The translations under genes were made by a program, and so were the position numbers. Shown here one piece after another: positions 11,801 to 18,800 of a stretch of DNA of 64,000 nt. Under the pieces are notes generated by a model. The model did not search any database, was not told the origin of the DNA, and saw nothing but the letters and a program-made list of their open reading frames with translations. The DNA is from JAIBDK01 sp965261915 (GTDB lineage Bacteria > Pseudomonadota > Gammaproteobacteria > Arenicellales > Poriferihabitantaceae). Where the stretch lies: contig CBDHDW010000013.1 in NCBI GenBank assembly GCA_965261915.1, positions 744,001 to 808,000 on the forward strand, read 5' to 3'. How positions within the stretch are numbered: position 1 is the stretch's first letter; each line of letters opens with the position of its first letter.

Positions 11801-13449
11801 TATCTCAAATTCAGGTATGTCAGCCTAGGCAGACCGGTGAAAGCATCAGCGGGTAATGTGCTGAGTTGGTTGTCAGGCAAATCCAGGTCTGTCAACTTAG
11901 GCAGACCGGTGAAAGCACCAGCGGGTAATGTGCTGAGTTGGTTGTCAGCCAAATCCAGGTATGTCAGGGCAGACAGACCGGTGAAAGCACCAGCGGGTAA
12001 TGTGCTGAGTTGGTTGTCAGCCAAATCCAGGTATGTCAGCGCAGACAGACCGGTGAAAGCACCAGCGGGTAATGTGCTGAGTTGGTTGCTATGCAAACCC
12101 AGGAATGTCAGCGCAGACAGACCGGCAAAGTCGCCCGATTTTAAGGTGGTGATGCGTCCGAAAGCCAAATATGTTATTGCTGCTAACTGCTCTGCCGTCA
12201 CCAGGCCACAGTCGGTTACACCGTCTATGCTTGCGACAATCGCATTACGAACTGCTTCGGTGCGAGGGCATATACCATCTGACGCATTGGTGAAGGTGGT
12301 GATTGTTGCCGGTAAACCAGCCAACAGCATGGTAGCTGGTGCATCAAGTGGGTTGAAGTTCAAATCCAGTGTTGTCAGCGCAGACAGACTCGAGAAAATA
12401 CCGGTGGGTAATGTGCTGAGTTGGTTGCCAGACAAATACAGCTCTGTCAGCTTAGACAGACCGGTGAAAGCACCAGCGGATAATGTGCTGAGTTGGTTGC
12501 TATGCAAATACAACTCTGTCAGCGCAGACAGACCGGTGAAAGCACCAGCGGATAATGTGCTGAGTTGGTTGTTATCCAAATCCAACGATGTTAGCGCAGA
12601 CAGACCGGTGAAAGCACCAGCGGATAATGTGCTGAGTTGGTTGTTATCCAAATCCAGCGATGTTAGCGCAGACAGACCGGTGAAAGCACCAGCGGATAAT
12701 GTGCTGAGTTGGTTGTTATCCAAATCCAACGATGTTAGCGCAGACAGACCGGTGAAAGCACCAGCGGATAATGTGCTGAGTTGGTTGTTATCCAAATCCA
12801 GCGATGTTAGCGCAGACAGACCGGTGAAAGCACCAGCGGGTAATGTGCTGAGTTGGTTGTTATTCAAATCCAACGATGTCAGCGCAGACAGACCGGTGAA
12901 AGCACCAGCGGGTAATGTGCTGAGTTGGTTGTTATTCAAATCCAACGATGTCAGCGCAGACAGACCGGTGAAAGCACCAGCAGGTAATGTGCTGAGTTGG
13001 TTGTCAGCCAAATACAGCGATGTCAGCGCAGACAGACCGGTGAAAGCACCAGCGGATAATGTGCTGAGTCGGTTGCCAGACAAATACAGCGATGTCAGCG
13101 CAGACAGACCGGTGAAAGCACCAGCGGGTAATGTGCTGAGTTGGTTGTATCCCAAATACAGCTCTGTCAGCGCAGACAGACCGGCAAAGTCGCCCGATTT
13201 TAAGGTGGTGATGTCTTCTTCAAAGGGGAAATCCAAAGATGTTATTGCTGCTAACTGCTCTGCCGTCACCGAGGCGCAGTTGGTTACACCGTCTATGCTT
13301 GCGACAATCGCATTATGAACGGCTACGGTACGGGTGCATATACCTGCTGTGCTGTCATCATGATCGGCGTAAGCCGGCGGTGCAAGAAACGCCGAGGTGA
13401 TACACAGCAAAACAAAAAAGGCGGCGACCAAGAACCGAATCAAGGGCAT
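3487..13449 (-). CDS. Giant secreted LRR / 72-residue-repeat / Ig-like-repeat protein, N-terminal and central part
   Basis: This ORF of about 3300 residues has, in order: a signal peptide (MPLIRFLVAAFFVLLC... ending APPAYA), about 50 LRRs of 24 residues in five blocks, each block opened by a conserved cap (GIC-RTEAVRNAIVASIDGV), a PKD/REJ-like domain, twelve 72-residue repeats and about nine He_PIG-type Ig-like repeats. An upstream GTG (13488) is in frame, but the ATG at 13449 has AAGG at good spacing and directly precedes the signal peptide, so I chose it. The last 35 or so residues are out of phase with the repeat: a 2-bp insertion near 3588 shifts the frame and the ORF stops at 3487, while the Ig-like repeats and a barrel continue in the next frame to the window edge. 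Probable role: surface adhesin or recognition protein. The LRR consensus (LPAGAFTGLSALTSLDL) is of the type common in animal LRR proteins. Confidence 0.85.
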   Translation of the reverse strand: MPLIRFLVAAFFVLLCITSAFLAPPAYADHDDSTAGICTRTVAVHNAIVASIDGVTNCASVTAEQLAAITSLDFPFEEDITTLKSGDFAGLSALTELYLGYNQLSTLPAGAFTGLSALTSLYLSGNRLSTLSAGAFTGLSALTSLYLADNQLSTLPAGAFTGLSALTSLDLNNNQLSTLPAGAFTGLSALTSLDLNNNQLSTLPAGAFTGLSALTSLDLDNNQLSTLSAGAFTGLSALTSLDLDNNQLSTLSAGAFTGLSALTSLDLDNNQLSTLSAGAFTGLSALTSLDLDNNQLSTLSAGAFTGLSALTELYLHSNQLSTLSAGAFTGLSKLTELYLSGNQLSTLPTGIFSSLSALTTLDLNFNPLDAPATMLLAGLPATITTFTNASDGICPRTEAVRNAIVASIDGVTDCGLVTAEQLAAITYLAFGRITTLKSGDFAGLSALTFLGLHSNQLSTLPAGAFTGLSALTYLDLADNQLSTLPAGAFTGLSALTYLDLADNQLSTLPAGAFTGLPKLTDLDLPDNQLSTLPADAFTGLPRLTYLNLRYNQLSTLLADAFTGLSKLTYLNLRYNQLSTLPAGAFTGLSALISLSLGNNRLSTLSAGAFTDLSALTELYLNNNQLSTLSAGAFTDLSKLTRLDLDFNRLSTLSAGAFTDLSALTELYLNNNQLSTLSAGAFTDLSKLTRLDLDFNQLSTLSAGAFTDLSALTELYLNNNRLSTLSAGAFTGLSALTRLDLDFNQLSTLPAGIFTALSALTELYLNNNRLNTLPAGIFSSLSKLTRLDLFGNPLDASATMLLTGLPATITTITNASGGICPRTEAVRNAIVASIDGVTDCTMVTAAQLAAIESLNFFGGITTLKAGDFADLSALTSLNLNFNQLSTLPAGIFSDLSALTSLDLDNNRLSTLSAGAFTGLSALTELDLGYNQLSTLPAGAFTGLSALTSLDLDGNRLSTLSADAFTGLSALTSLDLDNNRLSTLSAGAFTGLSALTVLDLSGNRLSTLSAGAFTGLSALPTLDLSHNQLSTLPAGAFTGLSALTVLDLSGNRLSTLSAGAFTGLSALTVLDLSGNRLSTLSAGAFTGLSALPTLDLSHNQLSTLPAGAFTGLSALTVLDLSGNRLSTLSADAFTGLSALTSLNLGNNQLSTLPAGAFTGLSALTSLDLSGNQLSTLPAGAFTGLSALPTLDLSHNQLSTLPAGIFSSLSALTSLDLSGNQLRTLPAGAFTGLSALTYLDLIGNPLDASATMLLAGLPATITTITNASGGICTRTEAVRNAIVTSIDGVTDCGLVTAAQLATITYLNFSFEEDITTLKSGDFAGLSALTYLDLDFNQLSTLPAGAFIGLSALTSLDLGNNQLSTLPAGAFTGLSALTLLDLSGNQLSTLPAGIFSSLSALTRLDLIDNPLDASATMLLTGLPATITTITNASGGICSRTEAVRNAIVASIDGVTDCTMVTAEQLAAIGSLNLFNRGITTLKAGDFADLSALTSLDLRYNQLSTLPAGIFSDLSKLTRLDLGNNQLSTLPAGAFTGLSKLTRLDLHSNQISTLPADAFTGLSALTSLDLQNNPLDASATMLLAGLPTTTTITTILADPVAEAGQPQSVARGTVVTLDGRASVCFSGCSLTYAWTQTAGTPLTTVTLSNANTARPTFTVPEQLPANAVLTFSLVVNDGTTDSQPDTVTITVNTAKATALAKISAYAADDGNSAPILMDYTDAGVTGVTVDNIDAVNRAVAAASTAAEADTLVKIQALVDSAIMTVAAKATALAKISAYAEDSSNSAPILMDYTDAGVTGVTADNIDAVNAAVLASTAAEADTLVKIQALVDPAIMTAAAKATALAKISAYAADDGNPAPILMDYTDAGVTGVTADNIDTVNAAVLASTAAEADTLVKIQALVDPAIMTAAAKATALAKISAYAADDGNPAPTLMDYTDAGVTGVTADNIDAVNAAVLASTAAEADTLVKIQALVDPAIMTAAAKATALAKISAYAADDGNSAPTLMDYTDAGVTGVTADNIDTVNAAVLASTAAEADTLVKIQALVDPAIMTAAAKATALAKISAYAADDGNPAPILMDYTDAGVTGVTADNIDTVNAAVLASTAAEADTLVKIQALVDPAIMTAAAKATALAKISAYAADDGNPAPTLMDYTDAGVTGVTADNIDAVNAAVLASTAAEADTLVKIQALVDPAIMTAAAKATALAKISAYAADDGNSAPILMDYTDAGVTGVTADNIDAVNAAVLASTAAEADTLVKIQALVDPAIMTAAAKATALAKISAYAADDGNPAPTLMDYTDAGVTGVTADNIDAVNAAVLASTAAEADTLVKIQALVDPAIMTAAAKATALAKISAYAADDGNSAPILMDYTDAGVTGVTADNIDAVNAAVLASTAAEADTLVKIQALVDPAIMTAAAKATALAKISAYAADDGNPAPILMDYTDAGVTGVTADNIDTVNAAVLASTAAEADTLVKIQALVDPAIMTAAAKATALAKISAYAADDGNPAPILMDYTDAGVTGVTADNIDTVNAAVLASTAAEADTLVKIQALVDPAITVNDVAPSITISTDAVTATVGTAIADITIASSGGAVASYGIAPTLPEGLSFDENSGTISGTPTAVAEAIPYTITATNSGGEDDATVAITVNDVAPMISISPATVTATAGTAIADITIDSTGGMVASYSIEPAIGNGLSFDTSTGTISGTPTAVASEATYTITATNSGGEDDATVAITVNDVAPMITISPATVTATAGTAITDIIIDSTGGTVASYSISPDIGNGLSFDENSGTISGTPTAVAEAIPYTITATNSGGEDDATVAITVNDAAPIISISTDAVTATVGTAIADITIASSGGAVASYGIAPTLPEGLSIDTSTGTISGTPTAVAEAIPYTIKATNSGGEATATVAITVNDAAPMITISPATVTATAGTAITDITITSTGGMVASYSIEPAIGNGLSFDENSGTISGTPTAVAEAILYTITATNSGGEATATVAITVNDAAPMISISPATVTATAGTAIRPITIDSTGGMVASYSIDPAIGNGLSFDTSTGTISGTPTAVAEAIPYTITATNSGGTDDATVAITVNDAVPMITISPATVTATAGTAITPITIDSAGGTVASYSIAPAIANGLTFDTSTGTISGTPTAVAEAIPYTITATNSGGTDDATVAITVNDAAPMISISPATVTATAGTAITPITITSTGGTVASYSIEPAIGNGLSFDENSGTISGTPTAVAEAIPYTITATNSGGEDDATVAITVNDAAPMITISPATVTATAGTAITPITITSTGGAWLPATASTQPLAMGYRLTKTAITAPYQARQQR
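5812..8388 (-). repeat. Twelve tandem 216-bp repeats encoding a 72-residue module
   Basis: The 216-bp period is exact: cataatggcagg recurs at 6016, 6232 and 6448. Each unit encodes a module running from KATALAKISAYA through DYTDAGVTGV and DNIDAVN to TLVKIQALVDPAI. Ten of the units are nearly identical and differ mainly at three sites (N-S/P-AP, I/T before LMDY, D-A/T-V). The two N-terminal-most units (around 8000-8388) are more diverged. The predicted module is helical and Ala-rich; I do not recognise a named family with certainty. Confidence 0.92.
8720..13250 (-). repeat. Leucine-rich repeat array, about 50 units of 72 bp in five capped blocks
   Basis: Units follow LxxLxxNxLSTLPAGAFTGLSALT with a 72-bp period. 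Each of the five blocks starts with a Cys-containing cap (GIC-RTEAV... DGVTDC) and a TTLKSGDF unit, and ends with NPLDASATMLLAGLPATIT. Blocks have unequal copy number (roughly 11, 16, 15, 4 and 4-5 units), which suggests expansion within blocks by unequal recombination. The very regular codons also create long open frames on the opposite strand, which are artefacts of the repeat. Confidence 0.9.
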
Positions 13450-13515
13450 TGGCGGCCTTGATGCAGTTAAAATCACCGTCCTGCCCACAATAAGCCGAGC
13501 GCGGCTTGAAAATTC

Positions 13516-13527
13516 GGGGGGGGGGGG
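13516..13527. promoter_or_regulatory. Homopolymeric G12 tract in the 5' region of the giant surface gene
   Basis: Twelve consecutive G (C on the coding strand) lie 67 bp upstream of the chosen ATG. On the coding strand a TATAGT-like -10 candidate sits directly before the tract (13535-13530), without a convincing -35. Tracts of this length slip during replication, so the site is a candidate contingency locus acting on promoter spacing or leader sequence. No other G/C homopolymer of this length was noticed in the window. Confidence 0.6.
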
Positions 13528-13674
13528 TAACTATATGATTATTAAGGGTTTTTATGGCGAAAATCGACTTCATTTGGAATCTCCCCTGGTTTTAATGTGT
13601 GCTCGCGAGACCGATTTTAACATCCCACCCGATATCACTCGGACATAAATATAACCGAATTTGTTATTTTATGT

Positions 13675-13890
13675 AACCCACAAAACACTCGGCGCAAATC
13701 ACAAACAACGTGATTTTTTATAAATTTGCCTTAATTTTTTCGCTCATATTCTCTCAATTATCAACACAGCACCCAAAAAGTCGCTATTGGCGTGCAGCTT
13801 AAATCCGTAGGTGCTTTTACGCTTACCGTCTGCCGCCGTTTTCACGTTCCATGCCGCTTCCGGGTCTTGCGTATTGATTGGATTGGGAGT
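13675..13890 (-). mobile_element. Internally deleted remnant of an IS5-type element
   Basis: About 100 bp here matches the left end region of the IS5-type element at 61402-62685 (the stretch with aaaacactcggcgc and acaacgtgattttttata). It is joined directly to about 95 bp matching its interior at about 62010-62105 (tattggcgtgcagcttaaatcc...), so about 490 bp is missing. No functional ORF remains. Homology stops near 13880, before the pseudogene that follows. Confidence 0.75.
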
Positions 13891-13925
13891 CCGGTTAGCC
13901 ATATTGGACGAATAGCATCCGTTAT

Positions 13926-14262
13926 CTAACCGCGCATTCGAACCGCATCAGGATCAAACAGGGTTCTGGTGAATAATTTGGCCCGCCGTTTTTCACCCAG
14001 TATTTCTATTTCTACTTCCTGGCCATCGAGAGCCAGTTCGACTGGCACAAATCCATTGGCAACACTCACGCCAGCGTAATGTGCATAACCTCCAGAGGTT
14101 ACAAAACCAACCACTTCCTGGTTATGCCAGATCGGCTCATCCGCCACCACATCCGCATCAACAGTATCAACAACAAAGGTACAAAGTTTTCTCGTCTGTT
14201 GTCGATTCTTATCTTCCAGAGCGGCCTTCTTGCCGATAAATTCGGTTTTTTTCGAGCCAGTT
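13926..14262 (-). pseudogene. C-terminal remnant of a GcvT-like / dimethylglycine or sarcosine dehydrogenase gene
   Basis: About 110 codons read KTEFIGKKAALEDKNRQQ, then VADEPIWHNQEVVGFVTSGG, then a C-terminus with ELALDGQEVEIEILGEKR and a stop after VRMRG. This is the GCV_T C-terminal barrel found at the end of aminomethyltransferases and of FAD-dependent dimethylglycine/sarcosine dehydrogenases, which pass a one-carbon unit to tetrahydrofolate. The rest of the gene is missing. It joins the MttB remnant at an A7 run in a different frame. Family call is good; the exact parent enzyme is inferred. Confidence 0.7.
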
Positions 14263-15000
14263 GACCGCCTGCCATTGCCGCTTTTGAATATTCCGGTGTA
14301 CCAAACGCAGGTGCGCCGGATTTCATATCAACATTGGATGTGAAGCCGCCATACATTGCAGGCGTACCAGAATTCACCATTTGCGTAACGGACAAAACTC
14401 CTAGTGCTTCCGCATTTTGCTGGGCTAATGCACCTGCCAGAGTCACTGGACTCATCGCACCCGACAATGTAAACGGTGTTACCACTACAGGCTGACCGTG
14501 TTGCGCCATCGTCATCAAACCATCCAGCATTGGAATATCGACTTTTAACGGTGAATTGGTATTCACTACCGTCATGATGCTCGGTTCACTTTTCAGTTGC
14601 TCCTTATCAATTCCCCGGGCCATACAAATCATTTCAATTGCATCTTCTATTTTGCCATTACCGAGACTGTAGGCATGCCAAGCTTTCTCGGTTAGGGTAA
14701 TGAAGCCGTGGTAGGCATCGAGATGGCGAATATGAGGAGGCAGATCGATGGGCTCAACCGGGTAGCCCGAATGACATCCAATGACATTAAAGTATTGCCC
14801 AAGTTTTAAAAATTTACTGAAATCCTCGTAGTTACCCATCCGGTGTTCTCGAGGATTCGCATGGCTCCGTCATGGATTAGTTCAAGACCGTCCTGGTCGA
14901 GCGTCTCTATTGCAGGATAGGGATTTCGGAGTTGTTTAAGCGGCAGTTGTTCCAGGGAAAAAGCCGATTTGGTTCGAGTTTTACGTGGACATCTTGCCAT
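14263..15000 (-). pseudogene. Broken trimethylamine methyltransferase (MttB-like) gene
   Basis: The N-terminal piece (from 15000, MARCPRK... then LPLKQLRNPYPAIETL and HDGAMRILENTG) is followed by a deletion of roughly 90-100 codons. A second piece in another frame begins GNYEDFSKFLKLGQYFNVI and contains GYPVEPIDLPP, WHAYSLGNGK, NTNSPLKVD, PFTLSGAMSPVTLAGALAQQ and FTSNVDMKSGAPAFGTPEY, all typical of MttB/MtgB-type corrinoid methyltransferases. It ends at GGQLAR, where it is fused to the GcvT-like remnant. Intact members have about 500 residues; about 250 survive. Such enzymes demethylate trimethylamine or, in non-pyrrolysine forms, betaines. Confidence 0.85.
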
Positions 15001-15100
15001 TACGTTATCGATAATAAGAATAAAAAATTTGAGCTCAGTTATGCGCAGAATATATGCCTCAATTCGATATAATGAAACCCATTAACCGATAAAATTTATC

Positions 15101-15604
15101 TTGCCGATAAATCTACTGGGCATTGATGATCAACGTCGAAAATATTCACAAAAGCCCCCGCAGCTAATAGGCTGCGGTATGTATGCATTTAACAAGGAAT
15201 TAAAAAACGCATGGTCTACCGTTTTTGCAAATCTGCATCGCTACTTACCCGGCCCATTTGATCAGCCATTCCAACTCATATTTGAAGACGATGGAAACCT
15301 GTTTACCCATCAGGATGTTCTGTTCGCACAGCAATCCAAACGGGTTAATCCCAATAACGTATCAGTTATTGGGCAATCGCGCAAAACACCTGGATTGCCT
15401 TTCATTCTTTCTAAAAAGCGAATAAATGTATGCGCTCCCTCGGTTCTTTGCGGTGCAATGAACCCGTCGTTGAGAGAGGCGAGCGACATCGAACGCAAAT
15501 TCTTGCGATTAAAACAGTTTCATGCTGTTAACCACGCTCAATACGACATCATCAGCGGTATTGAAAATGATGCGAGAGCATCTGGCTATCCTGAATTACG
15601 CTGA
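15101..15604 (+). pseudogene. Internally deleted PhnD-like periplasmic binding protein
   Basis: The 167-codon ORF opens with a TTG. It contains GCGMYAF followed by a helix and a GNLFTHQDVLFAQ segment, like the N-terminus of PhnD/SsuA-type binding proteins (MYDFPEVR, then a segment with LLLSQTCG). After about 25 residues it jumps to TPGLPFILSKK and a C-terminus YDIISGIENDARASGYPELR that fits the family's end. Family members have about 270 residues, so about 100 are missing from the middle. Assignment is by remembered family pattern only. Confidence 0.45.
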
Positions 15605-15843
15605 CTACAAGTTTCGCCGTATTGAGATATTACGAGCAGTTGATTCATCGCCACGACTGCATTTGATAGTGTGGCCGGCCGAGGCGTTACCGCAACTATG
15701 CAGAAAGTGGCCGCGATCGTTAAAAGCGAAAATATGTCCACCATTTTGAAACTCTTATCAGATATTTTTAGATACCAGACAATAGCTTATTGTCCCCGAC
15801 AAACTGTCCACTAATAAAAAAGCGGACCAACTTTTCGTAAAAA
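15605..15843. other. Intergenic, no gene seen
   Basis: Between the PhnD-like remnant and the fusion enzyme I see no convincing gene. A perfect 7-bp inverted repeat (GACAATA-GCT-TATTGTC, 15777-15793) lies downstream of the minus-strand stop at 15844 but has no T-run. Confidence 0.4.
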
Positions 15844-18800
15844 TTAGTATACGGTGGGTTTGCTATAGGGTTCATTCAGGATTACTTCTAATGCAGACGT
15901 AAACCGTTTTACATTGTCCAAATTAAAACACATTGGCGGTTTGATTTTCAGAACATTGTGCAAGGGACCGTCGGTACTAATAAGAATCCCTTCCTGTTTC
16001 ATTCGTTCCGCAATATACGATGCCTGTTTCGCAGCCGATTCAAGCGTCTCGGCGTCATTTACCAATTCCATACCGAGAAACAGACCCCTTCCGCGAACAT
16101 CGCCGATTATTGGAAATTGTGACTTTAATAGCGTCAGATTTTTCAGGAGTTCAGCTCCGACATTGGAGGCGTTTTTTTGCAGGTTTTCGTTGTCCAGGAC
16201 CTCCAATACCGCGTTTCCAATTGCACAAGAAACAGGATTACCACCAAAAGTGTTAAAGTATTCCATGCCGTTGTTAAAGGAATCTGCAATCTCCCGGGTA
16301 GTAATGACAGCAGCCAGTGGATGGCCGTTACCCAACGGCTTTCCCAAGGTCACAATATCAGGAACGACATTTTGAGATTCAAATGCCCAGATATGACTAC
16401 CGATCCTGCCCAGCCCGGTTTGAACTTCATCGGCAATGCAGATTCCACCAACTGCACGAACCCGATCGTAAACGCCTTCAAGATAGCCATCGGGTAGAAC
16501 CACCTGCCCGCCGCATCCGGAAATTGCTTCCCCAATAAACAGGGATACACCGCCGTGTTTCCCGGCCTCAAAAATCTGTTGATCAACATTACCTAAGAAA
16601 TACTGAGATAACGCATCATTTTCGCCAGCAACAGCGTTTCTATACGCATCCGGTAGAGCGCAGGTAAACACATGATTCGGTGAGCCCTTTCCGCCTGCTG
16701 CATTATGTTTATAGGGACTGATATCAATCAGACTGGACAAGTTTCCATGGTAGGCATGATCGAGAATAAGTCGGTTATGCCTGCCGCTATAGTTGCAAGC
16801 CAATCGCATTGCCAAATCGTTTGCTTCACTACCCGAATTGACCAGATAGCAGACATCCAGAGGCCGAGGAAACATCGTTAACAATTTTTCAGCGTAATCA
16901 TTAATTTGCTGATACAGATATCGTGTATTGGTGTTCAAGACGCGTGCCTGGCTAATCCCGGCTTCGACAACAACAGGATGATTATGACCAACGTGGGGAA
17001 CGTTATTGACTGCGTCCAGATAGCCCCTTCCAGTATAGTCATACAGATACTGACGGTCGCCACGTACAATATGAATCGGTTGGCGATAGGACAAACTTAA
17101 CGATGGATTTAGCGACTGCGCCCTCTTTTTCTGTAATTTCCCTAAAATATCATCTGCGTCTTCGCCTTCACCAATCTTGCCTGTCAGTCCTGTTGCTCTA
17201 TCAAGGCCCAACATTGAAGCGGGGTCAATACACAAGCTTTTCCATACACGACGAAACTGATGACTACCCACACCAACGAACGTGCTGATCTCACCTAACA
17301 TATCCGTGATTACGGTAAAATGAACGTGAGCTGGCCAATGGCCGTTTTCCTTATACGTGCCTATTTCGGCGATCTTGTCACCGCCACAGACCTTTTCTCC
17401 TATCTTGTTTTTAAAAACACTTTCTACAGCCAGATGGCCATACAATGTATAAAATGATTGCTCTCTCCCATCAATGTTCGCCACATGTTTAAGGATGACT
17501 GTGCCGCCGTAGTCCAACGGTAAATCGTTATTTTCAATGCCATAGATTTCCCCGTCAAACGAAGCAAAAACCGAACTGCCTGCCGGCATGAAAATATCAA
17601 TACCGATATGCAGTGTTCTGCGATGTCCGGTTTCATCGGAAAAATCGTCGCCACTATAAATCAAACGATACTCATCGTACCGGCCTATTGCAGCATCGCA
17701 ATTCGCATCCTCAGTGGCACGGAATATTTCTTTTTCTGCCGTTTGTGGATCGTAGTCTGCAGCTGGTGCGGGGAGTGCTGGACTTGCCACGCTGGTGTCC
17801 AGAACCAACAAATTTGCGGAATCCAGGTTCAAATCTACGATCGATCGAAAGCGCATGCAATTTTCATCCAGCCAGTTAGCAATCGACCTGCTCCACGGAA
17901 CCGGATCCAGTCCGCAGGCATCACGTAGTGCATAATGAACAAAATCTGGCTGTAACTGTTTAAGTTGCCGCAAAGCCTGCCACGCCGGTTGTTCTGAAAC
18001 AGCAAGGTAGTCGTTATCGGGTTCCAGGCGTTTTTGATGCGCACATATACAAACACTAATACAAAGTCGCATGCAAATCAGATCAAACAAAACCTGAATT
18101 TCCTTATCCTGCAGCGGTTTGATTTTGTGATAACCCGAAACGATCGCAATTGCCGCATCCAAAGGTCGAGGCTTCTCCAACATAGCGTAGGCACAAGCAA
18201 CTGCGAGATCAACGATCTCCCAGGATTCCACCATGTCACCAAAATCAATAATTGATTTTACTGATTGGCTCCAGGGGCCACGCTCATCAACGATGATATT
18301 GTTATCATTGACATCATTGTGAATGATGGATTTGGGTAACGTATCCGATAACGGTATTACGTTTCGCGTAAAACGCTCGCAATAATCTCGCACAAGGTTC
18401 GTTTTAGCCTTTTCGGGTATTAAAGGTAAAAACTGATCCACTGTTTGAACGGCAGACATCATATTCCAAAGCAAAGGTCGGTTGACTGCCTCAGACTGAT
18501 AGCCCCGGAGTGCAAGGTTTAAACTGGCTACGGATTTTCCCAAATCTGCGAGTAATTCTGGCGTATGTGGTTTGATTGAGCTAAACAACTTCCCATCGAT
18601 ATAAGTAACCAGGCGACAGTAATGCCGTTCCCCTTTTTCTGTTTCAATGGTTTCCAGCAGCTTGCCATCTGTGGACGGAATTTGCTGCGGACATATCAAA
18701 TCGCAATTAAATCGATTGATCCTGTCGAAAACCTCAGCTTGGGTTCCGAGTAGTGCTGGCGATTCCTCCAGATTGGCAACCTTAAAAACATACCGGCTGT

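Noticed and set aside
8618..13318. Long plus-strand open frames (up to 967 codons) opposite the LRR array
   Set aside because: They are antisense shadows of the 72-bp repeat; the minus-strand protein has the signal peptide, domains and ribosome-binding site.
13358..13573. Minus-strand ORF of 71 codons reading through the G tract
   Set aside because: It overlaps the start of the giant gene in another frame and has no domain; kept only as a possible slipped leader in the findings.
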